In this document: in pieces, positions 25,454-34,204 of the stretch
Layout of the letters: each line of letters starts with the position of its first letter
Position numbering within the stretch: the first letter of the stretch is position 1
Origin: Prosthecomicrobium pneumaticum
GTDB taxonomy: Bacteria; Pseudomonadota; Alphaproteobacteria; Rhizobiales; Kaistiaceae
Assembly (NCBI RefSeq): GCF_014199915.1
Contig: NZ_JACHOO010000001.1
Span: 496,001-560,000 of the forward strand
DNA: 64,000 nt
Direction: 5' to 3'
The notes under the pieces: generated by a model
What the model saw: the letters and a program-made list of their open reading frames with translations, nothing else
Told to the model about the DNA's origin: nothing
Database searches by the model: none
Position numbers and translations under genes: made by a program

Positions 25454-27406
25454 TCAGATCACCCGGTCATTGCCGCCGTCGACCGGGATCTGCGCGCCGG
25501 TGGTGCGCGGAAACGTGCCGTCGACGAGCGCCACGACGGCGCGCGCAACGTCGGCCGAACGGATCTCGGCGCGCAGCAGGTTGCGGGATTTGTATTCCGC
25601 GATCGTGATGCCGTAGCGCCGGGCGGAGGTTTCGAGCGCCTCCTCGGTCCACAGCCGGGTGTCGAACACGGCATCGGGGTGCACCGCGTTGACGGTGACG
25701 CCCTCCGGCGCCAGTTCGAGCGCCGCGACCCGCATCAGCTGGGTGAGACCGGCCTTCGAGACCGAGTAGGCGGCCGCCCCCGGCCCCGGCGCCGCGACAT
25801 TGCGCGAACCGATAAACACAACGCCCGGATCGAAGCCGTGGCGCAGGAACGGCACGGCCCGCTTGAGCAGCTTGCGGTGCGCCGTCAGGTTGACGGCGAG
25901 CGCCTCGTCCCAGATGCCGTCGGCGAGCGCCTCGATCGGCGCTCCGGCGCGGAACACCCCGGCGTTCGAGACGAGCACGTCGAGCCCGCCATAGTCCCGA
26001 ACGACGGCCTCGAGCGCCGCGGCGACGGCCGGCTCGTCGGTCAGGTCGGCGACGATGCCGTCATGGCCCGGCCGGTTCATGTGTTCGCGGATCGACGGGT
26101 CGCGGTCGATGCCGAGGACGACGGCGCCGCGTTCGCGCAGCAGCTCGGCGCAGGCCCGACCGATACCGGCGGCGGCGCCCGTCACCACCGCGACCTTGCC
26201 GGCGAGCGGCGGCGGCGCGCCCTGCGCCCGGAGCTTCGCCTGTTCGAGCTCCCAATATTCGAGATCGCGCAGATCCTTCTCGGAAAGCCCCTGCCAGCCG
26301 CCCAGCTTGCCGGCGATGCGCAGCGCCCGGACGGTCGCCCGCGCGACATCCGCCGAGACGCGGGCGCGGGCGAGCGTCGGCCCGAAGGTGAGCACCGCGC
26401 CGTCGGGCAGGATCGCCCAGTGCGGATGCGGCGGCAGCGGGATCAGACCGGGATCGTCCGCCCGCGCGACATAGGCCCGATAGGCCTCTGCGAACCGGTC
26501 GAGCCCCGGCTCGGGATCGTCGCCGACGACGGCCGGAAACGGCTTGTTGTGGATGACGTGTTCGGGCGTCAGCGTGCCGTGACCCGCCCGCGCGGCGACG
26601 CCCGTGATCTCCTCGGGCGGCAGGGCCGTCGCGGCGCGCGCGATCACCGGCCGGCCGGCGCGTCGGCTCACGGCGGCACGCAACCGTGCGATCGCCACCG
26701 GGTCGGTCGCCGGCATGGCGGGCTCCGACGGCGCAGGCGCATTGATGGTGAGCCAGATCTCCGCCTCGCTGCAGATCTCGACCATGCGGTCATAGCTCTC
26801 GCGCGCGGTCGCCCCCCAGGTGAAGACGCCGTGATGTTCGAGCAGGATCGCCTCGTAGCGGCCGATCTCGACGGAACCGAGCGCGGCGCGGATCTGCCGG
26901 GCGAGGTCGAAGCCGGGCTTCACGTAAGGCAGGATCAGGACCCGCCCGCCATAGACCCGGTCGAGGAGGGCGCGGCCGCCGGCATTCGACAGGGTGAGCA
27001 CGCCGTCGGCGTGCGAATGATCGACATAGGGAAACGGGATCAGCGCATGCACCATCGCCTCGATCGAGGCCGCGGCCGCCGAGGGATCGAAGCGGGCGCG
27101 CTTCACCTCGGCGACCATGTCTGCGTCGGACAGCCGCTCCAGCTCGGCGAGCCGCAGCACGGCCGGCAGAGACAGCGCCGTGAAGCCCTCGGCGCCCATC
27201 GTGCCGAGATCGAAGCCGCTCGCCTTGACCCAGATCGCCGCCTGCTCCTCGCCGAACCGGTCGATGATCGTCCCCTTCAGCGAGGTGTTGCCGCCGCCGT
27301 GCAGGACGAGGGCCGGGTCGCTGCCGATCAGGCGCGAGGAATAGGCGCGCCGATCGAGTTCGGTCGCCGCCTTCGCCGCCTCGCCTTCATCCCAGAGGTT
27401 CCGCAT
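25454..27406 (-). CDS. Bifunctional class II aldolase / short-chain dehydrogenase (RhaD-type)
   Basis: 650 residues. Aldolase half (about 1-390): GGNTS (38-42), metal site DHSHADG (His130, His132) and HHGVFTWG (His191/192), as in L-rhamnulose- or L-fuculose-1-P aldolases. Dehydrogenase half (about 400-650): TGAAAGIG (409-416), NAG (481-483), Ser534, Tyr547 and Lys551. The known fused enzymes split rhamnulose-1-P into dihydroxyacetone-P and lactaldehyde and then oxidise the aldehyde. The ATG at 27406 has GGGAGGG before it; the start at 27427 does not. Last gene of the leftward DhaKL/LsrF operon, so it may process a different ketose phosphate here. Confidence 0.85.
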   Translation of the reverse strand: MRNLWDEGEAAKAATELDRRAYSSRLIGSDPALVLHGGGNTSLKGTIIDRFGEEQAAIWVKASGFDLGTMGAEGFTALSLPAVLRLAELERLSDADMVAEVKRARFDPSAAAASIEAMVHALIPFPYVDHSHADGVLTLSNAGGRALLDRVYGGRVLILPYVKPGFDLARQIRAALGSVEIGRYEAILLEHHGVFTWGATARESYDRMVEICSEAEIWLTINAPAPSEPAMPATDPVAIARLRAAVSRRAGRPVIARAATALPPEEITGVAARAGHGTLTPEHVIHNKPFPAVVGDDPEPGLDRFAEAYRAYVARADDPGLIPLPPHPHWAILPDGAVLTFGPTLARARVSADVARATVRALRIAGKLGGWQGLSEKDLRDLEYWELEQAKLRAQGAPPPLAGKVAVVTGAAAGIGRACAELLRERGAVVLGIDRDPSIREHMNRPGHDGIVADLTDEPAVAAALEAVVRDYGGLDVLVSNAGVFRAGAPIEALADGIWDEALAVNLTAHRKLLKRAVPFLRHGFDPGVVFIGSRNVAAPGPGAAAYSVSKAGLTQLMRVAALELAPEGVTVNAVHPDAVFDTRLWTEEALETSARRYGITIAEYKSRNLLRAEIRSADVARAVVALVDGTFPRTTGAQIPVDGGNDRVI

Positions 27407-27487
27407 CCCTTCCCTCCCCGCGGGCACGACGGCCCGAGCGGTCCGCCGCGACCGGCGGACCGTCTTCCTCTCTCGCGCCGAAACGGC

Positions 27488-28375
27488 TCAGGCCGCCTGG
27501 CGCCGTTCCAGATCGCGGAACATCGTATAGGCCTCGGCGCCGGTGCGGCCTTCGTGCACCACCGCCGCGAGTGCCGTCAGCATCGCTTCCGGATCGGTCG
27601 ACTGGAAGACGTTCCGGCCCATATCGACACCGGCCGCGCCCTGGTCGACGGCGCGATAGGCCATTTCGAGCGCATCGCGTTCCGGCAGCTTCTTGCCGCC
27701 GGCAATCACGATCGGCACCGGGCAACCGAGCGTGATCCGCTCGAAGCCCTCGTCGACATAGTAGGACTTGACGAATTGCGCGCCGATCTCGGCGGCGATG
27801 CGGGTCGCGAGGCCGAAATAGCGCGCGTCGCGCGCCATGTCCTTGCCGACGCCGGTGACGGCCATGGTCGGGATGCCGTAGCGCGTGCCGGTGTCGATCA
27901 GCTTGACGACATTGGCGATCGATTTGTGCTCGTATTCGGCGCCGATATAGACCTGCGCCGCCATCGCCGCCGCGCCGAGCCGGATCGCGTCGTCGATCTC
28001 GACGCCGACCAGTTCGTTCGACAACTCCGTGAGCACCGAATTGCCGGCCGAGCAGCGCAGCACGACGGGCTTCTTCACCTCCGGCGGGATGGTCGAGCGC
28101 AGCGCGCCGCGCGTGCACATCAGCACGTCGGTGTGCGCGGCGAGCGGCGCGATCGTCAGGTCGATGCGCTCGAGCCCGGTCGTCGGCCCCTGGAAATAGC
28201 CGTGGTCGAAGGCGAGCATCACCGTCCGCCCGGTGTCGGGCCGGAAGATCTGGGCGAGCCGCGCCTTCATGCCCCAGTCGTGATGCGCCGCGCCCTTCAG
28301 GAAGAAGCGGCTCGTATCGGCCGGACGGTCGCGGCCCCAGTCCTTGCCGTCCTTGATGTCGTCGAGATCTGCCAT
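27488..28375 (-). CDS. lsrF: LsrF-like class I aldolase/thiolase
   Basis: 295 residues, matching E. coli LsrF from the first residues ([13 protein letters not shown]) through [39 protein letters not shown] and [13 protein letters not shown] to [10 protein letters not shown]. Lys203 in AQFVKSYYV occupies the same position as the catalytic lysine reported for LsrF. LsrF cleaves 3-hydroxy-5-phosphonooxypentane-2,4-dione with CoA to dihydroxyacetone-P and acetyl-CoA, the last step of AI-2 breakdown. The start has GGGAGGATCAG upstream. LsrK, LsrG, LsrR and LsrB are not recognised here; a DhaKL kinase pair precedes it instead, so substrate identity is open. Confidence 0.87.
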   Translation of the reverse strand: MADLDDIKDGKDWGRDRPADTSRFFLKGAAHHDWGMKARLAQIFRPDTGRTVMLAFDHGYFQGPTTGLERIDLTIAPLAAHTDVLMCTRGALRSTIPPEVKKPVVLRCSAGNSVLTELSNELVGVEIDDAIRLGAAAMAAQVYIGAEYEHKSIANVVKLIDTGTRYGIPTMAVTGVGKDMARDARYFGLATRIAAEIGAQFVKSYYVDEGFERITLGCPVPIVIAGGKKLPERDALEMAYRAVDQGAAGVDMGRNVFQSTDPEAMLTALAAVVHEGRTGAEAYTMFRDLERRQAA

Positions 28376-28394
28376 CTGATCCTCCCGCCGCCGC

Positions 28395-29024
28395 TCAGGC
28401 GGCCACAAAGTCCCGCATCGCGCCGAGAATGATCGAGAGCGAGATCGCCCCCGGATCGGGGTGGCCGAGGCTGCGCTCGCCGAGGCTGCGCGCCTTGCCG
28501 GTCGTCGCCACCATGCCCTTCGTCGCCTCGACGCCTTCGAGCGCCCCGTTCGCCGCGGCGCGGATCGCGGCTGCGAGGTCCGGCGCGCCGGCCGCCGCCC
28601 GCGCGGCATGGGCGAGCGCGTCGAGCATCGTTTTCTGCCCCTCGGTGACGCCGCCGCGTCGGGCCACGGCGGCCTGCGCGTCGTCGAGGAAGCGGCGGAA
28701 GCTCGCCGCAGAGATTTCCGCCTCGCCGGCGAAGGCCTTCGCCCCTGCGGTGAAAACGGTGCCGAACACCGCGCCGGCGGCGCCGCCGGTGTTCGCCATG
28801 ATCGCCATGCCGGTCGCGCGGAAGGCGCCATCGATACCCGGCGGCGGCGCGTCGAGCGCGACGAGCGCCGCCTCGAAGCCGCGCCGCATGCCAATGCCGT
28901 GATCGCCGTCGCCGATCGCGAGGTCGGCATCGGTCAGCCGGTCGGTGTTGGCGATGACGGCGTGCGCCACGGCGCGCAGCATCGCGGCGGCGGCGGCCGC
29001 ATCCAGTCCGGTCGTCGCGAGCAT
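28395..29024 (-). CDS. dhaL: Dihydroxyacetone kinase subunit DhaL (nucleotide-binding)
   Basis: 209 residues. The Mg/nucleotide motif is present at 31-45 ([15 protein letters not shown]: Asp33, Asp38, Asp40), followed by [22 protein letters not shown] and [13 protein letters not shown], typical of DhaL. It provides the nucleotide site that phosphorylates the ketose bound on DhaK. No DhaM or EI-like phosphotransferase is nearby, so the phosphate donor could be ATP as in fused DAK enzymes, or a PTS protein elsewhere. Its ATG overlaps the dhaK stop by one base (TGATG). Confidence 0.88.
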   Translation of the reverse strand: MLATTGLDAAAAAAMLRAVAHAVIANTDRLTDADLAIGDGDHGIGMRRGFEAALVALDAPPPGIDGAFRATGMAIMANTGGAAGAVFGTVFTAGAKAFAGEAEISAASFRRFLDDAQAAVARRGGVTEGQKTMLDALAHAARAAAGAPDLAAAIRAAANGALEGVEATKGMVATTGKARSLGERSLGHPDPGAISLSIILGAMRDFVAA

Positions 29025-30040
29025 CAGCGCGTCCCCCAATGGCTGAAACCGACCGAACGGCACGGCATGTCGAGATAGCGCTTCAGCTCGTCGTCGAGCC
29101 GCATCAGGGTGACCGAGAACCCGGCCATCTCCTGCACCGTCAGCCAGGTGCCGACATCGGTGCGGTGAACGGCGATGCCGCGCTCGGCGAGCGTCGCGCG
29201 GATCCGCCGATTGACGACGAGCATCTCCATCATGGTCGTGGCGCCCAGATTGTTGAGGAGCAGCGCCACCTCGTCGCCGGCCGAGAACGGCAGGTCGGGC
29301 AGGATGCGGCTCATCAGCTGGTCGGCGACCTCGTCGGCCGGGGCGAGCTTCTGCCGGGCGATGCCGGCCTCGCCATGGGCGCCCATCCCCACCTCGATCT
29401 CGTCGTCGGCGAGTTCGAAGGTCGGCTTGCCGGTCTCGGGGATCGAGCCGGCGGAGACCGCGACACCCATCGAACGAACGTTCGCGGCGGCCTTGCGCGC
29501 CACGCGCTCGACCTCGTCGAGGCTGTCGAGCGTCGCCGCCGCGGCGCCGGCGATCTTGATCATCAGCACGTCGCCCGCGATGCCGCGGCGGTCCTCCATC
29601 CGCTCCGGCGGCGCCGCGGCGACGTCGTCACGGACCCGCACGGTGCGCACGTCGATGCCTTCGTCGGTCAGCATCTCGGCGGCGATGTCGAAGTTCATGT
29701 TGTCGCCGGCGTAGTTGCCATAGAGGAACAGGATCCCCTTGCCGCGATGCACCGCCTTTGCCGTCTCGTAGATGATGTGCGGCGCCGGCGCGGCGAAGAA
29801 CTGGCCGCAGGCCGCGCCGTCGCCGAGATTGTCGCCGACGAGGCCGTGGAAGATCGGCTCGTGGCCGGAGCCGCCGCCGATCAGGAGCGCCACCTTGTCG
29901 TCCGGGATCTCGGTCTTGACGATCGCATCGAGCCCGTCGAGCCGGCGGGTGCGCCCGTCGCTCGCGAGCACGAGGCCATCGATCATCTGGCTCACCGCGC
30001 GGCGCGGATCGTTCAGGATTTTCTTCGCTGCTTTAGCCAT
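29024..30040 (-). CDS. dhaK: Dihydroxyacetone kinase subunit DhaK (ketose-binding)
   Basis: 338 residues. GGGSGHEP (55-62), GNYAGDNMNF (108-117, Asp113) and GMGAHGEAG (218-226) with His222, the residue that forms the covalent hemiaminal with the ketose carbonyl. The family acts on dihydroxyacetone, and some members on erythrulose or other short ketoses. The operon also carries two enzymes yielding dihydroxyacetone-P, so a C4-C5 ketose is as plausible as dihydroxyacetone. It overlaps the preceding small membrane gene by 8 bp and dhaL by 1 bp. Confidence 0.9.
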   Translation of the reverse strand: MAKAAKKILNDPRRAVSQMIDGLVLASDGRTRRLDGLDAIVKTEIPDDKVALLIGGGSGHEPIFHGLVGDNLGDGAACGQFFAAPAPHIIYETAKAVHRGKGILFLYGNYAGDNMNFDIAAEMLTDEGIDVRTVRVRDDVAAAPPERMEDRRGIAGDVLMIKIAGAAAATLDSLDEVERVARKAAANVRSMGVAVSAGSIPETGKPTFELADDEIEVGMGAHGEAGIARQKLAPADEVADQLMSRILPDLPFSAGDEVALLLNNLGATTMMEMLVVNRRIRATLAERGIAVHRTDVGTWLTVQEMAGFSVTLMRLDDELKRYLDMPCRSVGFSHWGTR

Positions 30041-30215
30041 GGGTCTCCTCCTCCCCAGGACGACGGTCCGGTATGTGATCCAGGATCATGAACAGGACCA
30101 CGCCGCACAGTAGGACCGGAAAGCCCCAGACGAACAGTTCGTGCGTCAGCGGCTGGCAGAGCATGACGAATCCGAGAATGATCAGCCCGCTCGCGATGCG
30201 GTAGGCGTTGCTCAT
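30033..30215 (-). CDS. Small membrane protein, two helices
   Basis: 60 residues with two hydrophobic segments (IASGLIILGFVMLCQPL and LFVWGFPVLLCGVVLFMI) and a charged tail DHIPDRRPGEEETHG. It is not a recognised family. The ATG overlaps the upstream ATPase stop (ATGA) and its end overlaps dhaK by 8 bp, so it is translated as part of the operon. Its position between importer and kinase suggests an accessory to the transporter, or a membrane anchor for the kinase. Glycerol importers of rhizobia (glpSTPQUV) also carry a small membrane protein of unknown role; kinship is not shown. Confidence 0.65.
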   Translation of the reverse strand: MSNAYRIASGLIILGFVMLCQPLTHELFVWGFPVLLCGVVLFMILDHIPDRRPGEEETHG

Positions 30216-31300
30216 GCCCGCTCCCCCTGATGCGAGACACGCGCGCCGGAGGTGGCGTCGAACAGGAAGCCGGCGCCCTCTCCGATGCGGACGCGGATCG
30301 TGTCGCCCTGCCCGACCGGCCGGCGGCCTTCGAGCACCTTGCGGAACGAGCCGGCCGGCGTCTCGATCTGGATCGCCACCTCGTAGCCGCGATTGTCGAC
30401 GGCATAGACGCGGCCGGGCTCGCCTTCCTCGCCGACCACGATGTCCTCCGGCCAGACGCCGAGCGTGACCGGCCCGTTCGCGGCGGCGAGCCGGCCGAAG
30501 CGCGACAGCGCGAGCGGCGCGCCGAACCCCTTTACGAGGAGCCCGCCGTCGCGCAGCTCCGCCTCGAAAAAGGCCATGGACGGGCTGCCGACCAGCCGTC
30601 CGACGAAGGCCTCGGCCGGCCGGGCATAGATCGCCTCGATCGTCCCGGTCTGCAGGATCCGCCCCTCGTCGATGATCGCGATGCGGTCGGCGATGGCGAT
30701 CGCGCCGTGATAGTCGTGCGTCGCGTAAAGCATGGTGGTGCCGTGCTCGCGGTGGATCTGGCGCAGCTCCGCCCGCAGCCCCTCGCGCAGCTTCAGGTCG
30801 AGCGCGGAGAGCGGCTCGTCGAGCAGATAGAGGAGCGGCCGGCGGACGAGCGCGCGGGCGATCGAGACCCGCTGCCGCTCGCCGCCCGACAGCGTGCCGG
30901 TGTCGCGGTCGAGCAGATGCGCGATCCGCAGCAGTTCGGCCGTCCGCCCGACGCGGCGGGCGATCTCGGCCTCGGCCTCGCGGTATTTCGGCGAGCGGAG
31001 CGCGAAGGCGATGTTGTCCCGGACGTTGAGCACGGGCAGCAGGTTGAAGCCCTCGAAGACGATCGAGACGTCGCGGCTCGAAGCCTCTGCGCCCGTCACG
31101 TCGCGCCCGGCGAGCCGGATCGTGCCGGCGTCCGGCTCGACGAGGCCCGCGGCGGCGAGAAGCGTCGAGCTCTTGCCGGCGCCGGTCGGCCCGAGCAGGG
31201 CCAGGATCTCGTGCTCCTCGACCGCCAGATCGATGCCGCGCAGCGCCGCCTTGCGGCGATAGGCCTTCTTCAGGCCGCGTATGTCGAGCATCGCGCTCAT
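30212..31300 (-). CDS. MalK/UgpC-type ABC ATPase with altered Q-loop (first of a pair)
   Basis: 362 residues. Walker A GPTGAGKS (37-44), signature LSGGERQR (137-144), Walker B ending LLDEP (Glu162), His195 in ATHD, and a C-terminal regulatory OB-fold region. The Q-loop glutamine is Glu83 (VFEGFNLLP). The second ATPase gene upstream has an atypical signature, so the two probably form an asymmetric heterodimer driving the importer at 32373-35614. The start overlaps the previous stop (ATGA); an alternative in-frame ATG is at 31291. Confidence 0.9.
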   Translation of the reverse strand: MSAMLDIRGLKKAYRRKAALRGIDLAVEEHEILALLGPTGAGKSSTLLAAAGLVEPDAGTIRLAGRDVTGAEASSRDVSIVFEGFNLLPVLNVRDNIAFALRSPKYREAEAEIARRVGRTAELLRIAHLLDRDTGTLSGGERQRVSIARALVRRPLLYLLDEPLSALDLKLREGLRAELRQIHREHGTTMLYATHDYHGAIAIADRIAIIDEGRILQTGTIEAIYARPAEAFVGRLVGSPSMAFFEAELRDGGLLVKGFGAPLALSRFGRLAAANGPVTLGVWPEDIVVGEEGEPGRVYAVDNRGYEVAIQIETPAGSFRKVLEGRRPVGQGDTIRVRIGEGAGFLFDATSGARVSHQGERA

Positions 31301-32373
31301 GCCGGCCTCCCGCCGCCCGCGATGCGCAGGCCGCTCTCCGCGTCGAAGAACATCAGCCCCTCCGGCACGAAGCGCACGCGCCCCTCCCCTCCCCCGGCAC
31401 GGCGATGGTCGGTGCCCTGTAGGATCGCCTCGCCGATGCGGAAGGTGAAGAAGCGCTCGCGACCGACCGCGAAGGTGTCGTCGACCGCGAGCGCATGGCC
31501 CTCGCCGTCGACGAGGCGCAGGTCGCGCGGCCGCACGCCGAGCCGCACCGGACGGCCGTGCCCGGCGATGCCCGACGGGAGCTCCGCCGCGCCGAGCACC
31601 ACCGTGCTGTCGCCGAGGCGCAGCCCGCCCGCGACGGGCACGAGATCGACGAGGTTCATCGACGGCGAGCCGATGAACTGCCCCGCGAAAACGCTCGCCG
31701 GCTCGAAGAAGATGCGGTCCGGTTCGGCGACCTGGACGATCTTCGAGTGGTTCATCAGCACGATGCGGTCGGCGAGCGACATCGCCTCGCGCTGGTCGTG
31801 GGTGACGTAGATCGTCGTCACGCCGAGCTCGCGTTGCAGATGGCCGAGTTCCCAGCGCATCTCCTCGCGGAACTGCTCGTCGATCGCCGAGAGCGGCTCG
31901 TCGAGGAGGAGCACCGCCGGATCGCGGATCACGGCCCGGGCGAGCGCCACCTTCTGGCGCGCGCCGGGCGGCAGGGCGCCGGGATACCGGCGCAGCTCGT
32001 CGCCGAGCCGGAACACGCCGGTCACCCAGTCGAGCTTGCGGGCGATCTCGGCCCGCGCGACACCGCGCGCCCGGAGCGGGAAGACGATGTTCTCGGCGAT
32101 CGTCAGATGCGGATAGAGCGAGACGAACTGGAACACCATGGCGATGTTGCGCTCGCTCGGCCGCAGTTCGTTGACCCGCCTTCCGTCGAACAGGATGTCG
32201 CCGGAGGTGGCGTCGACGAGACCGGCGATCGCCCGCAGCGTCGTCGTCTTGCCGCAGCCGGACGGCCCCAGATAGACGACGAACTCGCCGTCGCCGATCG
32301 ACAGATTGACGTCGTCCACGGCCTTGAAGGCGCCGAACCGGATCGACAGATTGCGCAGCTCGATCCGGGCCAT
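31297..32373 (-). CDS. MalK/UgpC-type ABC ATPase with degenerate signature motif (second of the pair)
   Basis: 358 residues. Walker A GPSGCGKT (36-43), Gln82 in VFQFVSLYPHL, catalytic Glu159 (LLLDEP) and His192 (VTHD) are standard. The ABC signature, however, is LPPGARQK (134-141) instead of LSGGQRQR, losing the Ser and the first Gly that contact ATP across the dimer. The protein has the C-terminal regulatory domain (RLGVRPRDLRLVD). The ATG overlaps the permease stop by one base (TGATG). It resembles the two-ATPase arrangement of rhizobial glycerol importers. Confidence 0.9.
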   Translation of the reverse strand: MARIELRNLSIRFGAFKAVDDVNLSIGDGEFVVYLGPSGCGKTTTLRAIAGLVDATSGDILFDGRRVNELRPSERNIAMVFQFVSLYPHLTIAENIVFPLRARGVARAEIARKLDWVTGVFRLGDELRRYPGALPPGARQKVALARAVIRDPAVLLLDEPLSAIDEQFREEMRWELGHLQRELGVTTIYVTHDQREAMSLADRIVLMNHSKIVQVAEPDRIFFEPASVFAGQFIGSPSMNLVDLVPVAGGLRLGDSTVVLGAAELPSGIAGHGRPVRLGVRPRDLRLVDGEGHALAVDDTFAVGRERFFTFRIGEAILQGTDHRRAGGGEGRVRFVPEGLMFFDAESGLRIAGGGRPA

Positions 32374-33269
32374 CAGTGCCGCGCCCCCATGTTCGAGAGG
32401 TGGCGGACGAGGATCATCGCGAGCCCCATGATGATGCAGAGCAGGATCACCGCCAGCGCCGACGCCTCGCCGGTGTAGAAATAGCTGAAGGCGGTCTTGG
32501 CGACGGCGAAGGAGACGGTCTCGGTCGAGGAGCCCGGCCCGCCGCCGGTCAGGGCGACGAAGAGGTCGTACTGCTTGAAGCTGTCGATCAGGCGCAGGAT
32601 CAGCGCGATGAACAGCACCGGCGCCGACATCGGCAGGGTGATGCGGAAGAAGACATAGGCGGCGCTCGCCCCGTCGACCTCGGCCGCCTCGTAGATCGTC
32701 TCGGGAATGCCGCGGAAGGCGGCGGTGGCGAGGAGGATGATGAAGGGCGTCCACATCCAGGTGTCGACGACGGCCGCAGCCCACAGGGCCGGTCCGGCCT
32801 GGCCGAGCCAGTCGACCTTCGCGAAGCCGAACAGGCTGACGAGGAAGTTCACGACGCCCCATTCCGAATTGAGCATGTAGCGCCACAGGAAGCCGGCCAC
32901 CACGGGCGACAGCATCATCGGCAGCATCAGCGCCGTGAAGAGCAGGTCCCGGCCGCGAAACGTCTTCTGCAGGCGGTAGCCGACGAAGATGCCGAGGATC
33001 ATCTGCATCGTCACGCAGAGGAAGACGAACTTGCCCGTAAAGACGAAGCGCTTCCAGATGCCGCTGTCGGAGAGCAGATATTCGTAGTTCGACAGGCCGG
33101 CCCAATCCATGCCCTTGTCGGGATTGAGGGCGGAAAAATTGTAGAAGCTGTAGTGGACGAGCGAGAAGATCGGGTAGGCGACCATGAAGAGCAGCAGGAG
33201 GACGGTCGGCGACAGGAAGCCGACGATCATCAGGCGGCCGGTCGAGCGGGGCTTGAGCGCGGTATCCAT
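32373..33269 (-). CDS. MalF-type ABC importer permease
   Basis: 298 residues, six membrane helices starting at LMIVGFLSPTVLLLLFMVAYPIF. The EAA loop is EAAEVDGASAAYVFFRITLP. It lies 3 bp downstream of the MalG-type gene on the minus strand and overlaps the ATPase gene by one base. It forms the pore of the polyol/ketose importer together with the protein at 33273-34145. Confidence 0.91.
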   Translation of the reverse strand: MDTALKPRSTGRLMIVGFLSPTVLLLLFMVAYPIFSLVHYSFYNFSALNPDKGMDWAGLSNYEYLLSDSGIWKRFVFTGKFVFLCVTMQMILGIFVGYRLQKTFRGRDLLFTALMLPMMLSPVVAGFLWRYMLNSEWGVVNFLVSLFGFAKVDWLGQAGPALWAAAVVDTWMWTPFIILLATAAFRGIPETIYEAAEVDGASAAYVFFRITLPMSAPVLFIALILRLIDSFKQYDLFVALTGGGPGSSTETVSFAVAKTAFSYFYTGEASALAVILLCIIMGLAMILVRHLSNMGARH

Positions 33270-33272
33270 TGC

Positions 33273-34145
33273 TCACCTCCGTCCCAGCACGCCGAACGTC
33301 ATCCCCATCAGGAGATGGCGGCGGATCAGATAGAAGAAGACGAGCACCGGGATGATCAGCACGACGCCGGCGGCGCAGATCTGCGTCCACTCGATGCCGG
33401 TGGCACCCGATGCGGTCGAGATCTTGACCGGCAGGGTTTTCGCGCGGGTCGTCGTCAGGATCGAGGCGAAGGCGAACTCGTTCCAGGCGAAGATGAAGCA
33501 GAAGCCGGCCGTCGCCGCGATGCCGCCCTTCACCATCGGCAGCACGAGCCGCAGGAAGGCGTAGATCCGGCTATAGCCGTTGACGATCGCGATCTGCTCG
33601 ACCTCCTTCGGCACGCCGTCGAAGAAGCCCTTCATGATCCAGGTGGCGAGACCGACATTGACGAAGACGGCGATCAGCACGAGCCCGAGCCAGGTATCGG
33701 CGAGGCCGAGGCGGGCGAACATCATGTGATAGAAGACGAGCACGGCGACCGGCGGCAGCATGCGGGTCGACAGGACGAAGAACATGAAGTCGCCCTTGCC
33801 GCGGAATTCGAAGCGCGAGCAGACATAGCCGGCGAGCGTGCCGAGGAAGACGGCGACCGTTGTGCCGACCGTCGACACGAAGACGCTCGTCATGAGCGAG
33901 TCGAATACGCCGACCGAGGAGGCGCTGTCGCGCGCCGCGCCGACACCGAAGACGCTCTGATAGCCGCTGAAATCCGGCTCGAAGACGAGTTTGGGCGGCA
34001 TGGCGAAGAGATCGGCGCGGCTCTTCAGCGACGAGATCATCAGCCAGAGGATCGGGCCGAGATTGTAGATCGTGTAGAGACCGAGCAGCACGAGCAGGAT
34101 CCACCGGCTCAGATGCGCATAGGCCTGGTTGCGCGTTGCGGTCAT
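33273..34145 (-). CDS. MalG-type ABC importer permease
   Basis: 290 residues. Helices begin at WILLVLLGLYTIYNLGPILWLMISSLK. The EAA loop is divergent, EVEQIAIVNGYSRIYAFLRLVLP, with Asn where Asp is usual. This fits a partner with a specialised ATPase: the heterodimeric NBDs of this importer are also divergent. The ATG at 34145 follows a GAGGA-containing stretch; the longer frame to 34580 runs back into the binding-protein gene and is not real. Confidence 0.9.
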   Translation of the reverse strand: MTATRNQAYAHLSRWILLVLLGLYTIYNLGPILWLMISSLKSRADLFAMPPKLVFEPDFSGYQSVFGVGAARDSASSVGVFDSLMTSVFVSTVGTTVAVFLGTLAGYVCSRFEFRGKGDFMFFVLSTRMLPPVAVLVFYHMMFARLGLADTWLGLVLIAVFVNVGLATWIMKGFFDGVPKEVEQIAIVNGYSRIYAFLRLVLPMVKGGIAATAGFCFIFAWNEFAFASILTTTRAKTLPVKISTASGATGIEWTQICAAGVVLIIPVLVFFYLIRRHLLMGMTFGVLGRR

Positions 34146-34166
34146 GGCGTCCTCGGAGACGGAGGA

Positions 34167-34191
34167 ACGGGGCCGCCGCGGGCGGCCCCGT
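34167..34191 (-). terminator. Perfect 11-bp hairpin between binding-protein and permease genes
   Basis: ACGGGGCCGCC (34167-34177) and GGCGGCCCCGT (34181-34191) with a 3-nt loop, in the 59-bp gap after the binding-protein stop. There is no U-tract; probably an mRNA 3'-stabilising element that favours binding-protein production. Confidence 0.5.
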
Positions 34192-34204
34192 CGCGATGGC
34201 GGCG

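Noticed and set aside
31297-33390. 697-residue frame ending in the second MalK-type ATPase
   Set aside because: Only the last 358 residues look like protein; the first half is an out-of-frame reading of the MalF-type permease. No fusion is supported.
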